Source: Ruminococcaceae bacterium P7
GTDB lineage: Bacteria; Bacillota; Clostridia; Oscillospirales; Acutalibacteraceae
Length of the DNA stretch: 45,113 nucleotides
Direction: 5' to 3'
NCBI GenBank assembly: GCA_900100595.1
Contig: FMUA01000016.1
Span: 28,765-73,877, forward strand
Part shown: positions 32,589 through 41,989 of the stretch, piece by piece
Layout of the letters: each line of letters opens with the position of its first letter
Position numbering within the stretch: position 1 is the first letter of the stretch
The notes under the pieces: generated by a model
Seen by the model: the letters and a program-made list of their open reading frames with translations, nothing else
Told to the model about the DNA's origin: nothing
The model's database searches: none
Program-made: the position numbers and the translations under genes

Positions 32589-34799
32589 TTAGAAATGTTC
32601 AATGATCTCGGCGGCGAACTGCTGAATCAGCGTGGCGTCGTTGATATCCACTTTGCCGTCGCGGTTCACATCGCCCGCAAGCTTCTGCACGTCGTTCGGC
32701 ACAAGCAGCTCCGCGGCGATCATCTGAACCATCGTAGCGTCATTGACGTCCACCTTGCTGTCGCCGTTGACGTCGCCGAGCACATAGGTCGGCTCGGGCG
32801 TGCCGCTGCCGCTGTAGATGAACTCGGTGCCGTTGAAGATATAGTTATAGGTGTCGGTCACAACGGTCTGCGTCTCCTCGGTCACGTCGTCCTCACTGAG
32901 CGATTTGTTCGGCGTGACAAGATAGTAGACCTGATCGCCGACGGTAAGGGTGTTGTCCTCGCTGTAATCATAGACTTCATCCCATTCCAGCAGATGCTTA
33001 CCGCCGTCCGCGTCCTCGCAGACCGACATGCGGTTCGTGGAAATATAGCCGCGGGTGTAATACTTTGCCGGCTGATCCTCTACCACAAAGGAGTAATCGG
33101 AATTCTCAAACTCCTCAAAGGTCAGGACGGTGTTTTCGGTGGCTTCATCCATGAAATAGAAGCCTTTTTCCTCATTCCAGACAACGCGGCTGATGGAATA
33201 GCCTGCTTTCACGCCGTCTTTCATCCAATCGAGACCGACATATACGTCATCGGGATTGGACGCTTTCTTCACCTTTGAACCTACGAGCGCGCTGGTGCTG
33301 AGCTGGAAATCGTCGTCGATATAGTTGAGCGTCTTAGTGCTTGAAACCGTTTCGCTGACAAAGCTGAAGCCTGAATCCTCGAAGTCCTCAAATGCCACTT
33401 CGATACACTCATTCTCTTCCTCGTTCAGACTGCTGTTATAGTAAACGTCATATTCCTCGTTATAGAACGGCTTGTTGATCAGGTAACCCTCCGCGATATA
33501 TTCGCCTGTTTCCGGATTGGAATGACCGTAGGTGCCGATCTGAATATAGATTTCATCGGGTTCGGACGCGAGCGCGAGCTGATTCGGGTGATTGAGGTAG
33601 TTGCCGTCCTCCTCACTCGGCGGAAGCTCGGGATAGTACCAGCATTCAAATGTTTTCTGCTGGGAATGCTCCTCGGTCACGATCGTGTAGGACTCTCTGA
33701 ACTCCTCAGCCTCCAGCTGCTCTGTCGGGATATCGTCCTTCACATAGATCTTCTCCTCATTGTCCCAGTGCACGCGGCAGACGGGAAACTGCGTCATATA
33801 TTCAATATCGCGGTGCTCGGGGTTGACCTCCAGAACATAGATACTGTCGGGATCGTCATTTTTGGTAAGCTGAACGCCTATATAGCCGCGGTGCTCATAG
33901 CTGTACTTGTCAAAATATTCCAGACTCACCTTATCGGGAGCCATAACGAAGGTATAGCCCTTCTGAGCGAGCTGCTCCGCTGTCATGGAATTGGACTCGA
34001 ATGACTGGTCATACATAATGCAGTCAAAAAGGTCGATATAAATATACCTCTGGAGAAGATATTTCTGCATATCGGGAATGAACTCGGCAATATAGATGCC
34101 GTCGGGATCGGAAGCGCTTTTGATCCGAAAGCCCTGAGACATTTCAAAACCGTAATCGTGGTACTGCATCGAACGCACCCAGACCTTGTCCTCATAGATA
34201 TTTCTTCTGCCCGTCACGTCCATCGTCTGACCGTTGTCAAGAACGACGGCGTCGCTCTGACTGCTGATCTGCGTCGCGATAATACCGCCGAGATTCTCTG
34301 TTCCGTAGAGCTTGACCGTGACGTCCTTGTCAAAATGGAGCGACGAATTGCTGTCCTCCGCAAGAATCTCTACCGCAGCATCCACATTCCTGCTTTCGTT
34401 TACCGTGAGCGTTCCCGTGCCCGTAAAGCGCAGACTGCCGCCCCAGTGGTCGCCGTAGATATACATTGCGCCCAGCGCGCATTCGCCCTCGATTTTGAGC
34501 GCGAAGTCGTCGCCCATCATATTGGTGCCGAGATAAAACTCGGGATGATTGAAATTGCTGAGTGTGAGCGTATTGCTCGCGCGGTCATATGAGACGCCCT
34601 CGAGCACGTCATTGTGCGCCTCGTTGTTTTTAAAAATGCCGTAGCGAACGCCCAGCGCGTAGTTGAATATTGTCACATAGGCAATGTATTCATTCTCGGC
34701 ATAAGTTGCCTCACTTGGTCCGCTTGCCGCAAAGGCAGTGAACGGCAGCATGCCGAACAGCATCAGCGCCGCCAAAAAAACAGCTGTGAATTTTTTCAT
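32589..34799 (-). CDS. Secreted dockerin protein with internal repeats
   Basis: 736 residues. Signal peptide 1-25 (FLAALMLFGMLPFTAFA). Residues 30-230 are beta-rich and contain CALGAMYIYGDHWGGSLRFTGTGTLTVNES, like bacterial carbohydrate-associated beta-helix segments. Four repeats of 80-100 residues follow, each opened by a variant of S-x-P-D-x-I-Y-I/V (about 233, 316, 415, 516) and closed by aromatic-F-V (GYTFVM, SYTIV, GFSFV, DYSFV). The last 62 residues are a complete type I dockerin with two loops, GDVNGDSKVDVND and GDVNRDGKVDIND. It would be exported and docked on a cohesin. No catalytic glycoside hydrolase domain is recognised. Stands alone with its own terminator. Confidence 0.9.
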   Translation of the reverse strand: MKKFTAVFLAALMLFGMLPFTAFAASGPSEATYAENEYIAYVTIFNYALGVRYGIFKNNEAHNDVLEGVSYDRASNTLTLSNFNHPEFYLGTNMMGDDFALKIEGECALGAMYIYGDHWGGSLRFTGTGTLTVNESRNVDAAVEILAEDSNSSLHFDKDVTVKLYGTENLGGIIATQISSQSDAVVLDNGQTMDVTGRRNIYEDKVWVRSMQYHDYGFEMSQGFRIKSASDPDGIYIAEFIPDMQKYLLQRYIYIDLFDCIMYDQSFESNSMTAEQLAQKGYTFVMAPDKVSLEYFDKYSYEHRGYIGVQLTKNDDPDSIYVLEVNPEHRDIEYMTQFPVCRVHWDNEEKIYVKDDIPTEQLEAEEFRESYTIVTEEHSQQKTFECWYYPELPPSEEDGNYLNHPNQLALASEPDEIYIQIGTYGHSNPETGEYIAEGYLINKPFYNEEYDVYYNSSLNEEENECIEVAFEDFEDSGFSFVSETVSSTKTLNYIDDDFQLSTSALVGSKVKKASNPDDVYVGLDWMKDGVKAGYSISRVVWNEEKGFYFMDEATENTVLTFEEFENSDYSFVVEDQPAKYYTRGYISTNRMSVCEDADGGKHLLEWDEVYDYSEDNTLTVGDQVYYLVTPNKSLSEDDVTEETQTVVTDTYNYIFNGTEFIYSGSGTPEPTYVLGDVNGDSKVDVNDATMVQMIAAELLVPNDVQKLAGDVNRDGKVDINDATLIQQFAAEIIEHF

Positions 34800-34891
34800 A
34801 GTGAATCTCCTTTTTTATAATATTTATTCACATTATATCATATTATTTTGGCAAAGTCACTACTTATCAACATTTTTCTTTTCACATTGAT

Positions 34892-34933
34892 AAAAAGCCG
34901 CGGACACAGAGCCTGAAACTCTGCATCCGCGGC
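34892..34933 (-). terminator. Terminator of the VWA gene
   Basis: GCCGCGGA (34897-34904) pairs with TCCGCGGC (34926-34933), with an inner CAGAG/CTCTG pair; on the minus strand TTTTTA follows. Confidence 0.92.
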
Positions 34934-34949
34934 AGCGGGTGGGATGGAA

Positions 34950-35603
34950 TTATCTGTTCTTCTTTCTGGAGTTGTAGTCCCTGTTGATTTTCGCGCTCCA
35001 GTTTGGAGCAAGCGGTCTGCGCTCTCTGACGCTGCAGACGGTCTCGGCGACGGATTCAAATACGACGGCGGTTCCCTGCGCGTCAGCGTGGTAGTTGACG
35101 GAGCGGTCGGCGCCGATGCCGAAATGACGGGCTGTCTCGACGGAATCGATGTTCGCGCCGATGAAGAGGAACTCCCAGCCGTATTTCTCCTTCTCCTTTT
35201 CGATCATCTTCTTGACTTCGCCGCTCGTGTAGCGGCGGCTGGCGTTCTCCATGCCGTCGGTCATGATCACGAACATCGTGTGCTCGGGCACGTCCTCCGG
35301 TCTTGCGTACTTGTGGATATTCGCGATGTGATGGATCGCTCCGCCGATCGCGTCGATCAGTGCGGTGCAGCCGCGGACGGTGTAGTCGTCCTCCGTCATA
35401 TTCCTGATTTCGGACAGCTCAACGCGGTCGTGCAGCACCTCGCTGACATTGTCAAACAGCACGGTGGACACATAGCACTTGCCCTCCTGCCTGCGCTGCT
35501 TCTCGATCAAAGAGTTGAAGCCGCCGATAGTATCGCCCTCCAGTCCCGCCATGGAACCGCTTCTGTCAAGGATAAAAACTAATTCTGTAATGTTGTTTTT
35601 CAT
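34950..35603 (-). CDS. VWA-domain protein
   Basis: 217 residues, nearly all one von Willebrand A domain. The metal-ion-dependent adhesion site is complete: LVFILDRSGSM (D-x-S-x-S), Thr in VRGCTALIDAIG and Asp in FVIMTDGMENASRRY. There is no signal peptide or membrane segment, so it acts in the cytoplasm, as in VWA proteins that work with MoxR-type ATPases or tellurium-resistance proteins; neither partner is adjacent. The basic tail NRDYNSRKKNR is unusual. GGAGG precedes the ATG. Confidence 0.9.
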   Translation of the reverse strand: MKNNITELVFILDRSGSMAGLEGDTIGGFNSLIEKQRRQEGKCYVSTVLFDNVSEVLHDRVELSEIRNMTEDDYTVRGCTALIDAIGGAIHHIANIHKYARPEDVPEHTMFVIMTDGMENASRRYTSGEVKKMIEKEKEKYGWEFLFIGANIDSVETARHFGIGADRSVNYHADAQGTAVVFESVAETVCSVRERRPLAPNWSAKINRDYNSRKKNR

Positions 35604-35742
35604 AACGCTTACCTCCGTTTTGATTTGTTTTGTTTGGATTTCTTACTGTGTCTATAGTATAGCGGATCGCGGCTTTCTTTTGGTCGCTTCGCAGGCGACA
35701 TTTTTTATCAAACAAAAAAGAAAGAAATTTTTCCTTTTTTTC

Positions 35743-35771
35743 TTTATTCCCGCAGATTTTTGTGCTATAAT
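35743..35771 (+). promoter_or_regulatory. Probable promoter of the DUF1846 gene
   Basis: TGTGC-TATAAT (extended -10; TATAAT at 35766-35771), 17 bp from a weak -35 (TTTATT, 35743-35748). About 30 bp before the AGGAGG and ATG. Confidence 0.6.
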
Positions 35772-35802
35772 AGCTTTTGTATTGATTTTAGGAGGCTCGT
35801 TC

Positions 35803-37284
35803 ATGAAAATAGGATTTGACAATCAGAAGTATCTGGAAATGCAGTCGCAGCACATCCGCGACAGGATCGCGAAGTTCGGCGACAAGCTCTATCTTGAATT
35901 CGGCGGAAAGCTCTTTGACGACTACCATGCCTCCCGCGTTCTTCCCGGCTTCAAGCCCGATTCCAAGCTGCAGATGCTCATGCAGCTCAAGGATGAAGCG
36001 GAAATCGTCATCGTCATCAATGCCGATGATATCGAAAAAAACAAGGTGCGCGGCGATCTGGGCATCACCTATGACCTTGACGTGCTGCGACTGATCGACG
36101 TATTCCGCACACGCGGTCTCTGCGTCAACTCCGTCGTGCTGACACGCTTTGCCGACCAGCCCGCGACGCTCAAATTTGAAAAAAGACTGATCGAAAACGG
36201 CATCAATGTCTATCATCACTACTCTATCCCCAACTATCCGACCGACATCGACCTCATCGTCAGCGACGAGGGCTACGGCAAGAACGACTATGTCGAGACC
36301 TCGCGCCGTCTGGTCGTTATCACCGCCCCCGGTCCCGGCTCGGGCAAGATGGCAGTCTGCCTTTCGCAGCTCTATCACGAGCACAAGCACGGCGTCAAGG
36401 CAGGCTACGCGAAGTTTGAGACCTTCCCCATCTGGAACATTCCGCTCAAGCATCCCGTCAACGTCGCCTATGAAGCGGCGACCGCAGACCTCAACGACGT
36501 GAATATGATCGACCCGTTCCATCTGGACGCTTACGGCGTAACGACCGTCAACTACAACAGGGATATCGAGATTTTCCCTGTTCTCAACACGATGTTTGAG
36601 ATGATTCTCGGAGAATCCCCCTACAAGTCCCCTACCGATATGGGCGTCAACATGGCGGGCAACTGCATTGTGGACGATGAAGCCGTTCGCGAGGCTGCCA
36701 ATCAGGAGATCATCCGCCGCTACTACGCCGCTCTCGCGAATCAGACAAAGGGCGTCGGCTCCAACGACGAGGCGTATAAAATCCGCCTGCTGATGAAGCA
36801 GAACAAGCTGAGCACCGAAGATCGCCCTGTCATCGTTCCCGCGCTGAACAAAGCGGAGGAAACAGGCGGTCCCGCAGCGGCGATACAGCTCCCTGACGGC
36901 ACGATCATCACCGGCAAGACCTCTAATCTGCTCGGCGCCTGCTCCGCGATGCTCCTCAACGCGCTGAAATCGCTCGCGGGCATTCCCAAGGAGGTCGATA
37001 TCCTCGACGCGGCTGTCATCGAACCGATCCAGCACCTCAAGGTCGACACCTTCGGCTCGGTCAATCCCCGTCTGCACACCGACGAGATCCTGATCGCGCT
37101 CGCGATGTCCGCAGTCACCAATCCCACCGCGAAAATGGCGATGGAGCAGCTCCCCAAGCTGCGCGACACCGACGCGCACGCGACGGTCATCCTCTCCGAG
37201 ACCGACACGCGCATCCTCAAAAAACTGGGCATCCGTCTCACCACCGAGCCGACCTACGAAACCGAACGTCTTTACCGCAAATAA
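35803..37284 (+). CDS. DUF1846-family protein
   Basis: 493 residues from the ATG at 35803, nine bases after AGGAGG. The start MKIGFDNQKYLEMQSQHIRDRI, the phosphate-loop-like TAPGPGSGKMAVCLSQLYHE near residue 180, and LLGACSAMLLNALKSLAGI match DUF1846 throughout and the length is normal. The family has a Rossmann/P-loop-like core and a small-molecule site, and is cytoplasmic; its reaction is unknown. It is followed by a small gene 17 bp away on the same strand, so they likely share a transcript. Strong use of C-ending codons suggests high expression. Confidence 0.93.
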   Translation: MKIGFDNQKYLEMQSQHIRDRIAKFGDKLYLEFGGKLFDDYHASRVLPGFKPDSKLQMLMQLKDEAEIVIVINADDIEKNKVRGDLGITYDLDVLRLIDVFRTRGLCVNSVVLTRFADQPATLKFEKRLIENGINVYHHYSIPNYPTDIDLIVSDEGYGKNDYVETSRRLVVITAPGPGSGKMAVCLSQLYHEHKHGVKAGYAKFETFPIWNIPLKHPVNVAYEAATADLNDVNMIDPFHLDAYGVTTVNYNRDIEIFPVLNTMFEMILGESPYKSPTDMGVNMAGNCIVDDEAVREAANQEIIRRYYAALANQTKGVGSNDEAYKIRLLMKQNKLSTEDRPVIVPALNKAEETGGPAAAIQLPDGTIITGKTSNLLGACSAMLLNALKSLAGIPKEVDILDAAVIEPIQHLKVDTFGSVNPRLHTDEILIALAMSAVTNPTAKMAMEQLPKLRDTDAHATVILSETDTRILKKLGIRLTTEPTYETERLYRK

Positions 37285-37301
37285 GGCAGGGAGAAATCAC
37301 A

Positions 37302-37535
37302 ATGGGTTTATTTGGAAAGCATCGCAAAAGCGGCGGTCTCTTTGATGTGGAGCCTTTTGACCCCGCTACGCACGACGCGGTGATACGCAGCTCCATCTGC
37401 ACGGGTGAGAAGGTCGCGGGCTTCAAGGACAAGGCCGACGGTCATTTTACGGAAATCATGCTGATACGCTCGCAGAAGGATATCGAGAAGTTCAAGGAGC
37501 AGTATCACGTTGATTCCATCCGAACCGAATACTAA
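37302..37535 (+). CDS. Small unknown protein after DUF1846
   Basis: 77 residues: MGLFGKHRKSGGLFDVEPFDPATHDAVIRSSICTGEKVAGFKD, then EIMLIRSQKDIEKFKEQYHVDSIRTEY. A ribosome site (GGGAG) lies eight bases before the ATG. Codon usage matches DUF1846. I recall similar short proteins in other clostridia without known function; no domain is identified. A paired role with DUF1846 is possible from the spacing. Confidence 0.8.
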   Translation: MGLFGKHRKSGGLFDVEPFDPATHDAVIRSSICTGEKVAGFKDKADGHFTEIMLIRSQKDIEKFKEQYHVDSIRTEY

Positions 37536-37543
37536 TATATACA

Positions 37544-37576
37544 CAGCGGCGTGCTCCGGAATGGAACACGCCGCTG
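37544..37576. terminator. Hairpin between the converging DUF1846 and glmS units
   Basis: CAGCGGCGTG (37544-37553) pairs with CACGCCGCTG (37567-37576), and TCC/GGA extends it inward. No T tract on either side, so it is a weak or Rho-independent-unlike stop; location between converging genes still suggests termination. Confidence 0.55.
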
Positions 37577-37630
37577 CGCTGTCATATGTTAGCCTGTTAT
37601 GAGGTGATGACAAATTGATATTTCGGGCAA

Positions 37631-39457
37631 TTACTCGACCGTGACGGATTTCGCGAGGTTGCGCGGCTTGTCAACGTCGTTGCCCTTGTTGACGGAGGTG
37701 TAGTACGCGAGAAGCTGCATCGGAACCGTCGCAACCATCGGCATCAAAATCTCGTTGCGCTTCGGCACGCAGATCTGATAATCCGCCGCCTCTCTGTCGA
37801 TGTCCGCCTGCTCGTCGCAGATGACGATCGTCATGGCGCCGCGTGCTTTGACCTCCTTGATATTGGAAACCGTTTTTTCGAGAAGCGTATTCTGCGTCGC
37901 GACCGCAATGACGGGCATTCCCTCTGTAATCAGGGAAATGGTGCCGTGCTTCAGCTCGCCTGCCGCGTAGCTTTCGGAATGGATGTAGGAGATCTCCTTG
38001 AGCTTCAGCGAGCCCTCCATCGAGAGCGCGTAGTCAAGTCCGCGTCCGATATAGAGCAGGCTGTCGGCGGTGATCAGCTTGGTCGACACATACTGGCAGA
38101 CGTCGACCACCTTGTTGATGGTCTTTTCGATCACATCGGGCATGCTGACAAGCTCCGATGTGATCTGTCTGCATTTCTCCTCGCTGATTTTGCCCTTGGC
38201 GAACGCCATCTCAAAAGCAAGCAGATACATGACGCTCAGCTGCACCATATACGCCTTGGTGGAGGCGACGGCGATTTCGGGGCCTGCGTGGGTATAGATG
38301 ACCATATCCGCCTCACGGGCGATCGAGCTGCCCTTGACGTTGACGATCGCGAGCGTCTTGGCGCCCATCTCCTTCGCCAGATTCAGCACCGCCTTGGAAT
38401 CGGCGGTCTCACCCGACTGGCTGATGATGATGACCAGATCGTCGGGCGTGAGCAGCGGATCGCGGTAGCGGAACTCGCTGGCGATATCGACCGTGACAGA
38501 GACACGCGCCAGCTTTTCAATGACATATTTGCCCACCATGCCCGCGTGCATCGCGGTGCCGCAGGCGACAATGAAGATATTCTGAAAACCGCGGAGCGTT
38601 TCGGGCGTGATGCCGCATTCGCTCAGATCGGGCATTCCGTCCTCGATGCGCGGTGTGATGGTCGTCTTGACCGCGACGGGCTGCTCGTGAATCTCCTTGA
38701 TCATATAGTGAGGATAGCCTCCCTTTTCGGCGCTGTCCTCGTCCCAGTCGGCGGTGTGAAGTTCTTTTTCAAGCATTCTGCCGTGAAGGCTGCAAAAATG
38801 GACGGAGCCGTTTTTGAGCACGGCGATCTCGCCGTATTCCAGCAGATAGTAATCCTTTGTATATTTGATGATCGCGGGAACGTCGGAGGCGACAAAGACC
38901 TCCCCGACTCCCTGACCGACGATCAGCGGACTCTCGCAGCGCACCGCGTAGACTGTATCGGGACGGTCGGCAAACACGATGCCGAGCGCAAAGGAACCGC
39001 GCAGCTCGTGAAGCGTCTTGCGGATGCAGCGGATGGGATTGCCGTCGTAGTAGAAATCGAGCAGCTGGGCGACAACCTCGGTATCGGTGTCCGAGAGGAA
39101 TTCGTCACGCTCGTTGTCGATCAGGAACTGCTTGAGCTGCTTGTAGTTTTCGATAATGCCGTTGTGCACGATGGTGACGCGTTTTCCCGAATGCGGATGG
39201 GAGTTGACGTCCGACGGCTCTCCGTGGGTCGCCCAGCGTGTATGACCGATGCCCGCGTGACCGCGCGGCTTGCCCTCGGCTTCCATTTTATTCACCAAAT
39301 CGGACAGTCTGCCCTTGGTTTTGGCGACTTCTATTTTGCCGTCCTCAAAAACGGCGATGCCTGCCGAATCATAGCCGCGGTACTCCAGCTTCGTCAGCGC
39401 CGATACCAGCACATCCGTACAGTCACGCGGTCCGACATATCCAACTATTCCACACAT
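37631..39457 (-). CDS. glmS: Glutamine-fructose-6-phosphate aminotransferase
   Basis: 608 residues from the ATG at 39457 (AAGGAG upstream), which makes the nucleophile Cys2 (MCGIVGYVG); the upstream in-frame start would bury it. The glutaminase domain (1-240) has LEYRGYDSAG and THGEPSDVNSHPH, and the two SIS isomerase domains have IVACGTAMHAG and SQSGETADSKAVL. The C-terminus DKPRNLAKSVTVE is the conserved end. It makes glucosamine-6-phosphate for the cell wall using glutamine. It follows glnN by 97 bp on the same strand. No glmS ribozyme fits in that gap. Confidence 0.97.
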   Translation of the reverse strand: MCGIVGYVGPRDCTDVLVSALTKLEYRGYDSAGIAVFEDGKIEVAKTKGRLSDLVNKMEAEGKPRGHAGIGHTRWATHGEPSDVNSHPHSGKRVTIVHNGIIENYKQLKQFLIDNERDEFLSDTDTEVVAQLLDFYYDGNPIRCIRKTLHELRGSFALGIVFADRPDTVYAVRCESPLIVGQGVGEVFVASDVPAIIKYTKDYYLLEYGEIAVLKNGSVHFCSLHGRMLEKELHTADWDEDSAEKGGYPHYMIKEIHEQPVAVKTTITPRIEDGMPDLSECGITPETLRGFQNIFIVACGTAMHAGMVGKYVIEKLARVSVTVDIASEFRYRDPLLTPDDLVIIISQSGETADSKAVLNLAKEMGAKTLAIVNVKGSSIAREADMVIYTHAGPEIAVASTKAYMVQLSVMYLLAFEMAFAKGKISEEKCRQITSELVSMPDVIEKTINKVVDVCQYVSTKLITADSLLYIGRGLDYALSMEGSLKLKEISYIHSESYAAGELKHGTISLITEGMPVIAVATQNTLLEKTVSNIKEVKARGAMTIVICDEQADIDREAADYQICVPKRNEILMPMVATVPMQLLAYYTSVNKGNDVDKPRNLAKSVTVE

Positions 39458-39502
39458 AAAAATTGACTCCTTCTTAACATATGACAATATTTTTTATGAA
39501 CG

Positions 39503-39536
39503 CGGAAACGCCTCTGCTCTCACAGAAGCGTTTCCG
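39503..39536 (-). terminator. Hairpin between glnN and glmS
   Basis: CGGAAACGC (39503-39511) pairs with GCGTTTCCG (39528-39536), with TCTG/CAGA inside. Without a T run it may end glnN transcription only partly, leaving some read-through into glmS. Confidence 0.6.
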
Positions 39537-39554
39537 TATACTATTTTAAAGGGA

Positions 39555-41642
39555 TTATACGCTGAACAACAGCTCGGAATAAGACGGATACGGCCAGTAT
39601 TCCGACGCGGTCTCCATCTCCATCATATCGCCGACCTCGCGCAGCTCGTTCATCTTGGGGATGACATACTCATTATAGCAGTGCGCTTCCTCCTCGACGT
39701 CCGTCAGAGACGCCGCGCGGCTTACCTCGTCGTGCAGCTCCGCGGTCAGGCGGCAGAATGTCTCGAGCTTGGTGGAAAGGCTGAGAAGCAGCTCTTCCTC
39801 CGCCTTGGTGGGGATTGCAGCGGAGACAGCTCTCTTGGAATTGATGCTGTCCGCAAGCGCGGTGGTGAACGCCGATACGGCAGGGATGATCTCCTTGCGC
39901 GCCATATCCTGCATGGTGAGCGCCTCGATGTTGATCTGCTTGGAATAGGTCTCCAGCTCGATCTCACAGCGGGCTGCCATCTCCTGCGCGGTGATGATGT
40001 TGTTCTTGACGAACAGGTCGACGTTCTTCTGATCGAGGAAGTGCGAAAACGCCTCGGGGAGTGACTTGAGGTTGAGCAGACCGCGTCTCTCGGCTTCCTT
40101 GACCCACTCGTCGGAATAGTTGTCGCCGTTGAAGATGATTCTCTGGTGCGCCGTCAGGGTCTCCTTGACCAGCGCCTTCATCGCCTCGTCGAGATTTTCC
40201 GCATCCTTAAGCGCATCATAGAAGCCGTGCAGCTCCTCAGCTACCATCGTGTTGAGCATGTAGTTCGGGCAGCCGATATTCAGTGAGGAACCGAGCGCGC
40301 GGAACTCAAACTTGTTGCCCGTGAACGCAAACGGTGAAGTACGGTTGCGGTCGGAGCTGTCCTTGCGGAAGTCGGGCAGGACGTCGACGCCTGTCTCCAT
40401 CTTGGCAGCCTTGTGGCTCTTGTAGTCCTTGCCCTCGATGATGCTCTCGACCAGAGCGCCCAGATCGTCGCCGAGGTACATGGAAATAATCGCGGGAGGC
40501 GCTTCATTCGCGCCCAGTCTGTGATCATTGCCCGCAGACGCTACGGTGATGCGGAGCAGATCCTGATACTCGTCGACCGCCTTGACGATCGCCGCGAGGA
40601 AGAGCAGGAACTGGGTGTTCTCCTCAGGATTCTTGCCCGGGGACAGCAGGTTCTCGCCCGTGTTGGTGCTGATGGACCAGTTATTGTGCTTGCCCGAGCC
40701 GTTCACGCCCTTGAAGGGCTTCTCGTGCAGCAGGCAGACGAGGTGGTGACGCTCCGCAACCTTCTGCATGATCTCCATGGTCAGCTCGTTGTGGTCGGTG
40801 GCGATATTGGAGGTCGAGAAAATCGGAGCAAGCTCATGCTGCGAGGGCGCGACCTCGTTGTGCTTTGTCTTGGCAAGGACGCCGAGCTTCCACAGCTCCT
40901 CGTCCAGCTCCTTCATATACGCCGCGACTCTTGTCTTGATGGAACCGAAATAGTGATCCTCCAGCTCCTGACCCTTGGGCGCTCTCGCGCCGAAAAGGGT
41001 TCTGCCCGTAAGCTTGAGATCCTCACGCTGATCGTAGAGGTCCTTGTCGATCAGGAAGTATTCCTGCTCGGGTCCGACGGTGGTCGCGACTCTCGTGACG
41101 TCGGTCTTGCCGAGAAGATGCAGGATCTTGACCGCTTCCGCGCTCAGACGCTCCATCGAACGGAGCAGCGGCGTCTTTTTGTCGAGCACCTCGCCTGTGT
41201 AGGAACAGAACGCGGTGGGGATATATAAGGTCGTATCACGGACAAAGGCGGGAGAAGTGGGGTCCCATGTGGTGTAGCCTCTCGCCTCAAAGGTCGCGCG
41301 GATGCCGCCCGAGGGGAACGACGACGCGTCAGGCTCACCCTTGATCAGCTCCTTGCCCGAAAACTCCATGATCACTCCGTCACCCGTGGGGGTGATGAAG
41401 CTGTCGTGCTTCTCGGCGGTCACGCCTGTCATGGGCTGGAACCAGTGGGTAAAGTGGGTACAGCCAAGCTCGACTGCCCAGTCCTTCATCGCGTTGGCTA
41501 CTACATTCGCGACAGTGATGTCAAGGGGCTCTCCGTTTTCCATCGTCTTTCTCAGCGCCTTGTAGGTCGACTTCGGAAGCCTTTCCTGCATAACCTTGTC
41601 ATTGAACACCATACTGCCGAACAGTTCGGGAACCATTGTCAT
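39555..41642 (-). CDS. glnN: Glutamine synthetase type III
   Basis: 695 residues from the ATG at 41642 with GGAGAG upstream. Length, the start [51 protein letters not shown] (metal site) and [14 protein letters not shown] (type III signature) identify the long dodecameric form found in Bacteroides and ruminococci. It makes glutamine from glutamate, ammonia and ATP. Regulation by adenylylation is not expected. It is divergent from gltB and shares a control region; its 5' leader folds into a long hairpin. Confidence 0.97.
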   Translation of the reverse strand: MTMVPELFGSMVFNDKVMQERLPKSTYKALRKTMENGEPLDITVANVVANAMKDWAVELGCTHFTHWFQPMTGVTAEKHDSFITPTGDGVIMEFSGKELIKGEPDASSFPSGGIRATFEARGYTTWDPTSPAFVRDTTLYIPTAFCSYTGEVLDKKTPLLRSMERLSAEAVKILHLLGKTDVTRVATTVGPEQEYFLIDKDLYDQREDLKLTGRTLFGARAPKGQELEDHYFGSIKTRVAAYMKELDEELWKLGVLAKTKHNEVAPSQHELAPIFSTSNIATDHNELTMEIMQKVAERHHLVCLLHEKPFKGVNGSGKHNNWSISTNTGENLLSPGKNPEENTQFLLFLAAIVKAVDEYQDLLRITVASAGNDHRLGANEAPPAIISMYLGDDLGALVESIIEGKDYKSHKAAKMETGVDVLPDFRKDSSDRNRTSPFAFTGNKFEFRALGSSLNIGCPNYMLNTMVAEELHGFYDALKDAENLDEAMKALVKETLTAHQRIIFNGDNYSDEWVKEAERRGLLNLKSLPEAFSHFLDQKNVDLFVKNNIITAQEMAARCEIELETYSKQINIEALTMQDMARKEIIPAVSAFTTALADSINSKRAVSAAIPTKAEEELLLSLSTKLETFCRLTAELHDEVSRAASLTDVEEEAHCYNEYVIPKMNELREVGDMMEMETASEYWPYPSYSELLFSV

Positions 41643-41686
41643 ATGAATCTCTCCATTCCTTCTTTGATTGCATTTTTTCAGGCAAA

Positions 41687-41727
41687 GCAAAAGGGTGCGG
41701 GGAACCTCACGGCCCCAGCACCCTTGC
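41687..41727 (-). promoter_or_regulatory. Structured 5' leader hairpin of glnN
   Basis: On the minus strand GCAAGGGTGC-T-GGGG pairs with CCCC-GCACCCTTTTGC, an almost continuous stem with a GTGA loop, between the promoter and the start codon. T-rich bases follow on the 3' side (TTTTGCTTTGCC). It may act as an attenuator or mRNA stabiliser. A terminator in the leader, relieved by an antiterminator protein, is the likeliest regulatory use but is inference. Confidence 0.6.
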
Positions 41728-41742
41728 TGTGTCATTGCCGCT

Positions 41743-41771
41743 ATTATAACGCCGTGTTAAAAATTTGTCAA
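41743..41771 (-). promoter_or_regulatory. glnN promoter
   Basis: TTGACA (41766-41771 on the minus strand), exactly 17 bp, TATAAT (41743-41748): a perfect consensus vegetative promoter. Transcription should begin near 41736, leaving a leader of about 95 bases. Confidence 0.9.
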
Positions 41772-41773
41772 GT

Positions 41774-41787
41774 AGTTTTGCAGGATT
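41774..41787. repeat. 14-bp direct repeat, copy near glnN promoter
   Basis: AGTTTTGCAGGATT, identical to 41929-41942. It sits just upstream of the glnN -35. Confidence 0.75.
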
Positions 41788-41886
41788 TTTTATCGTTCTT
41801 GCAGTTTTCACAATTAAATCCGCGAGATACAACAATTTTTCGCCATCGATTTGAAACAATCAATAAAATAAATTGCAAATTAAGTC

Positions 41887-41916
41887 TTGACAACTCTTGT
41901 GCAATCGTACTATAAT
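41887..41916 (+). promoter_or_regulatory. gltB promoter
   Basis: TTGACA (41887-41892), 18-bp spacer, TATAAT (41911-41916). Transcription should begin near 41923, leaving a leader of about 65 bases that contains the 14-bp repeat. Confidence 0.88.
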
Positions 41917-41928
41917 ACGTTCGTTGAA

Positions 41929-41942
41929 AGTTTTGCAGGATT
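41929..41942. repeat. 14-bp direct repeat, copy in the gltB leader
   Basis: AGTTTTGCAGGATT again, a few bases after the expected gltB start of transcription. GTTGAA/TTCAAC flanks it as a 6-bp stem, so on RNA it could lie in a hairpin loop. Confidence 0.7.
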
Positions 41943-41989
41943 CAACCGCCAAACTTGCAAATGTCATATCAGCGAAAGGAAGGATAGAA

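Noticed and set aside
35788..39466. Long open frames opposite DUF1846 (463 codons) and glmS (506 codons)
   Set aside because: Same reason; the strands encoding DUF1846 and GlmS are certain.
39458..39554. glmS ribozyme upstream of glmS
   Set aside because: Only 97 bp separate glnN and glmS, too short, and the ribozyme core is not seen; the gap holds a simple hairpin.
41687..41727. T-box or glutamine riboswitch in the glnN leader
   Set aside because: No T-box sequence or pseudoknot core recognised; only one long hairpin. Also could not establish the paired hexaloop hairpins expected for ANTAR control.
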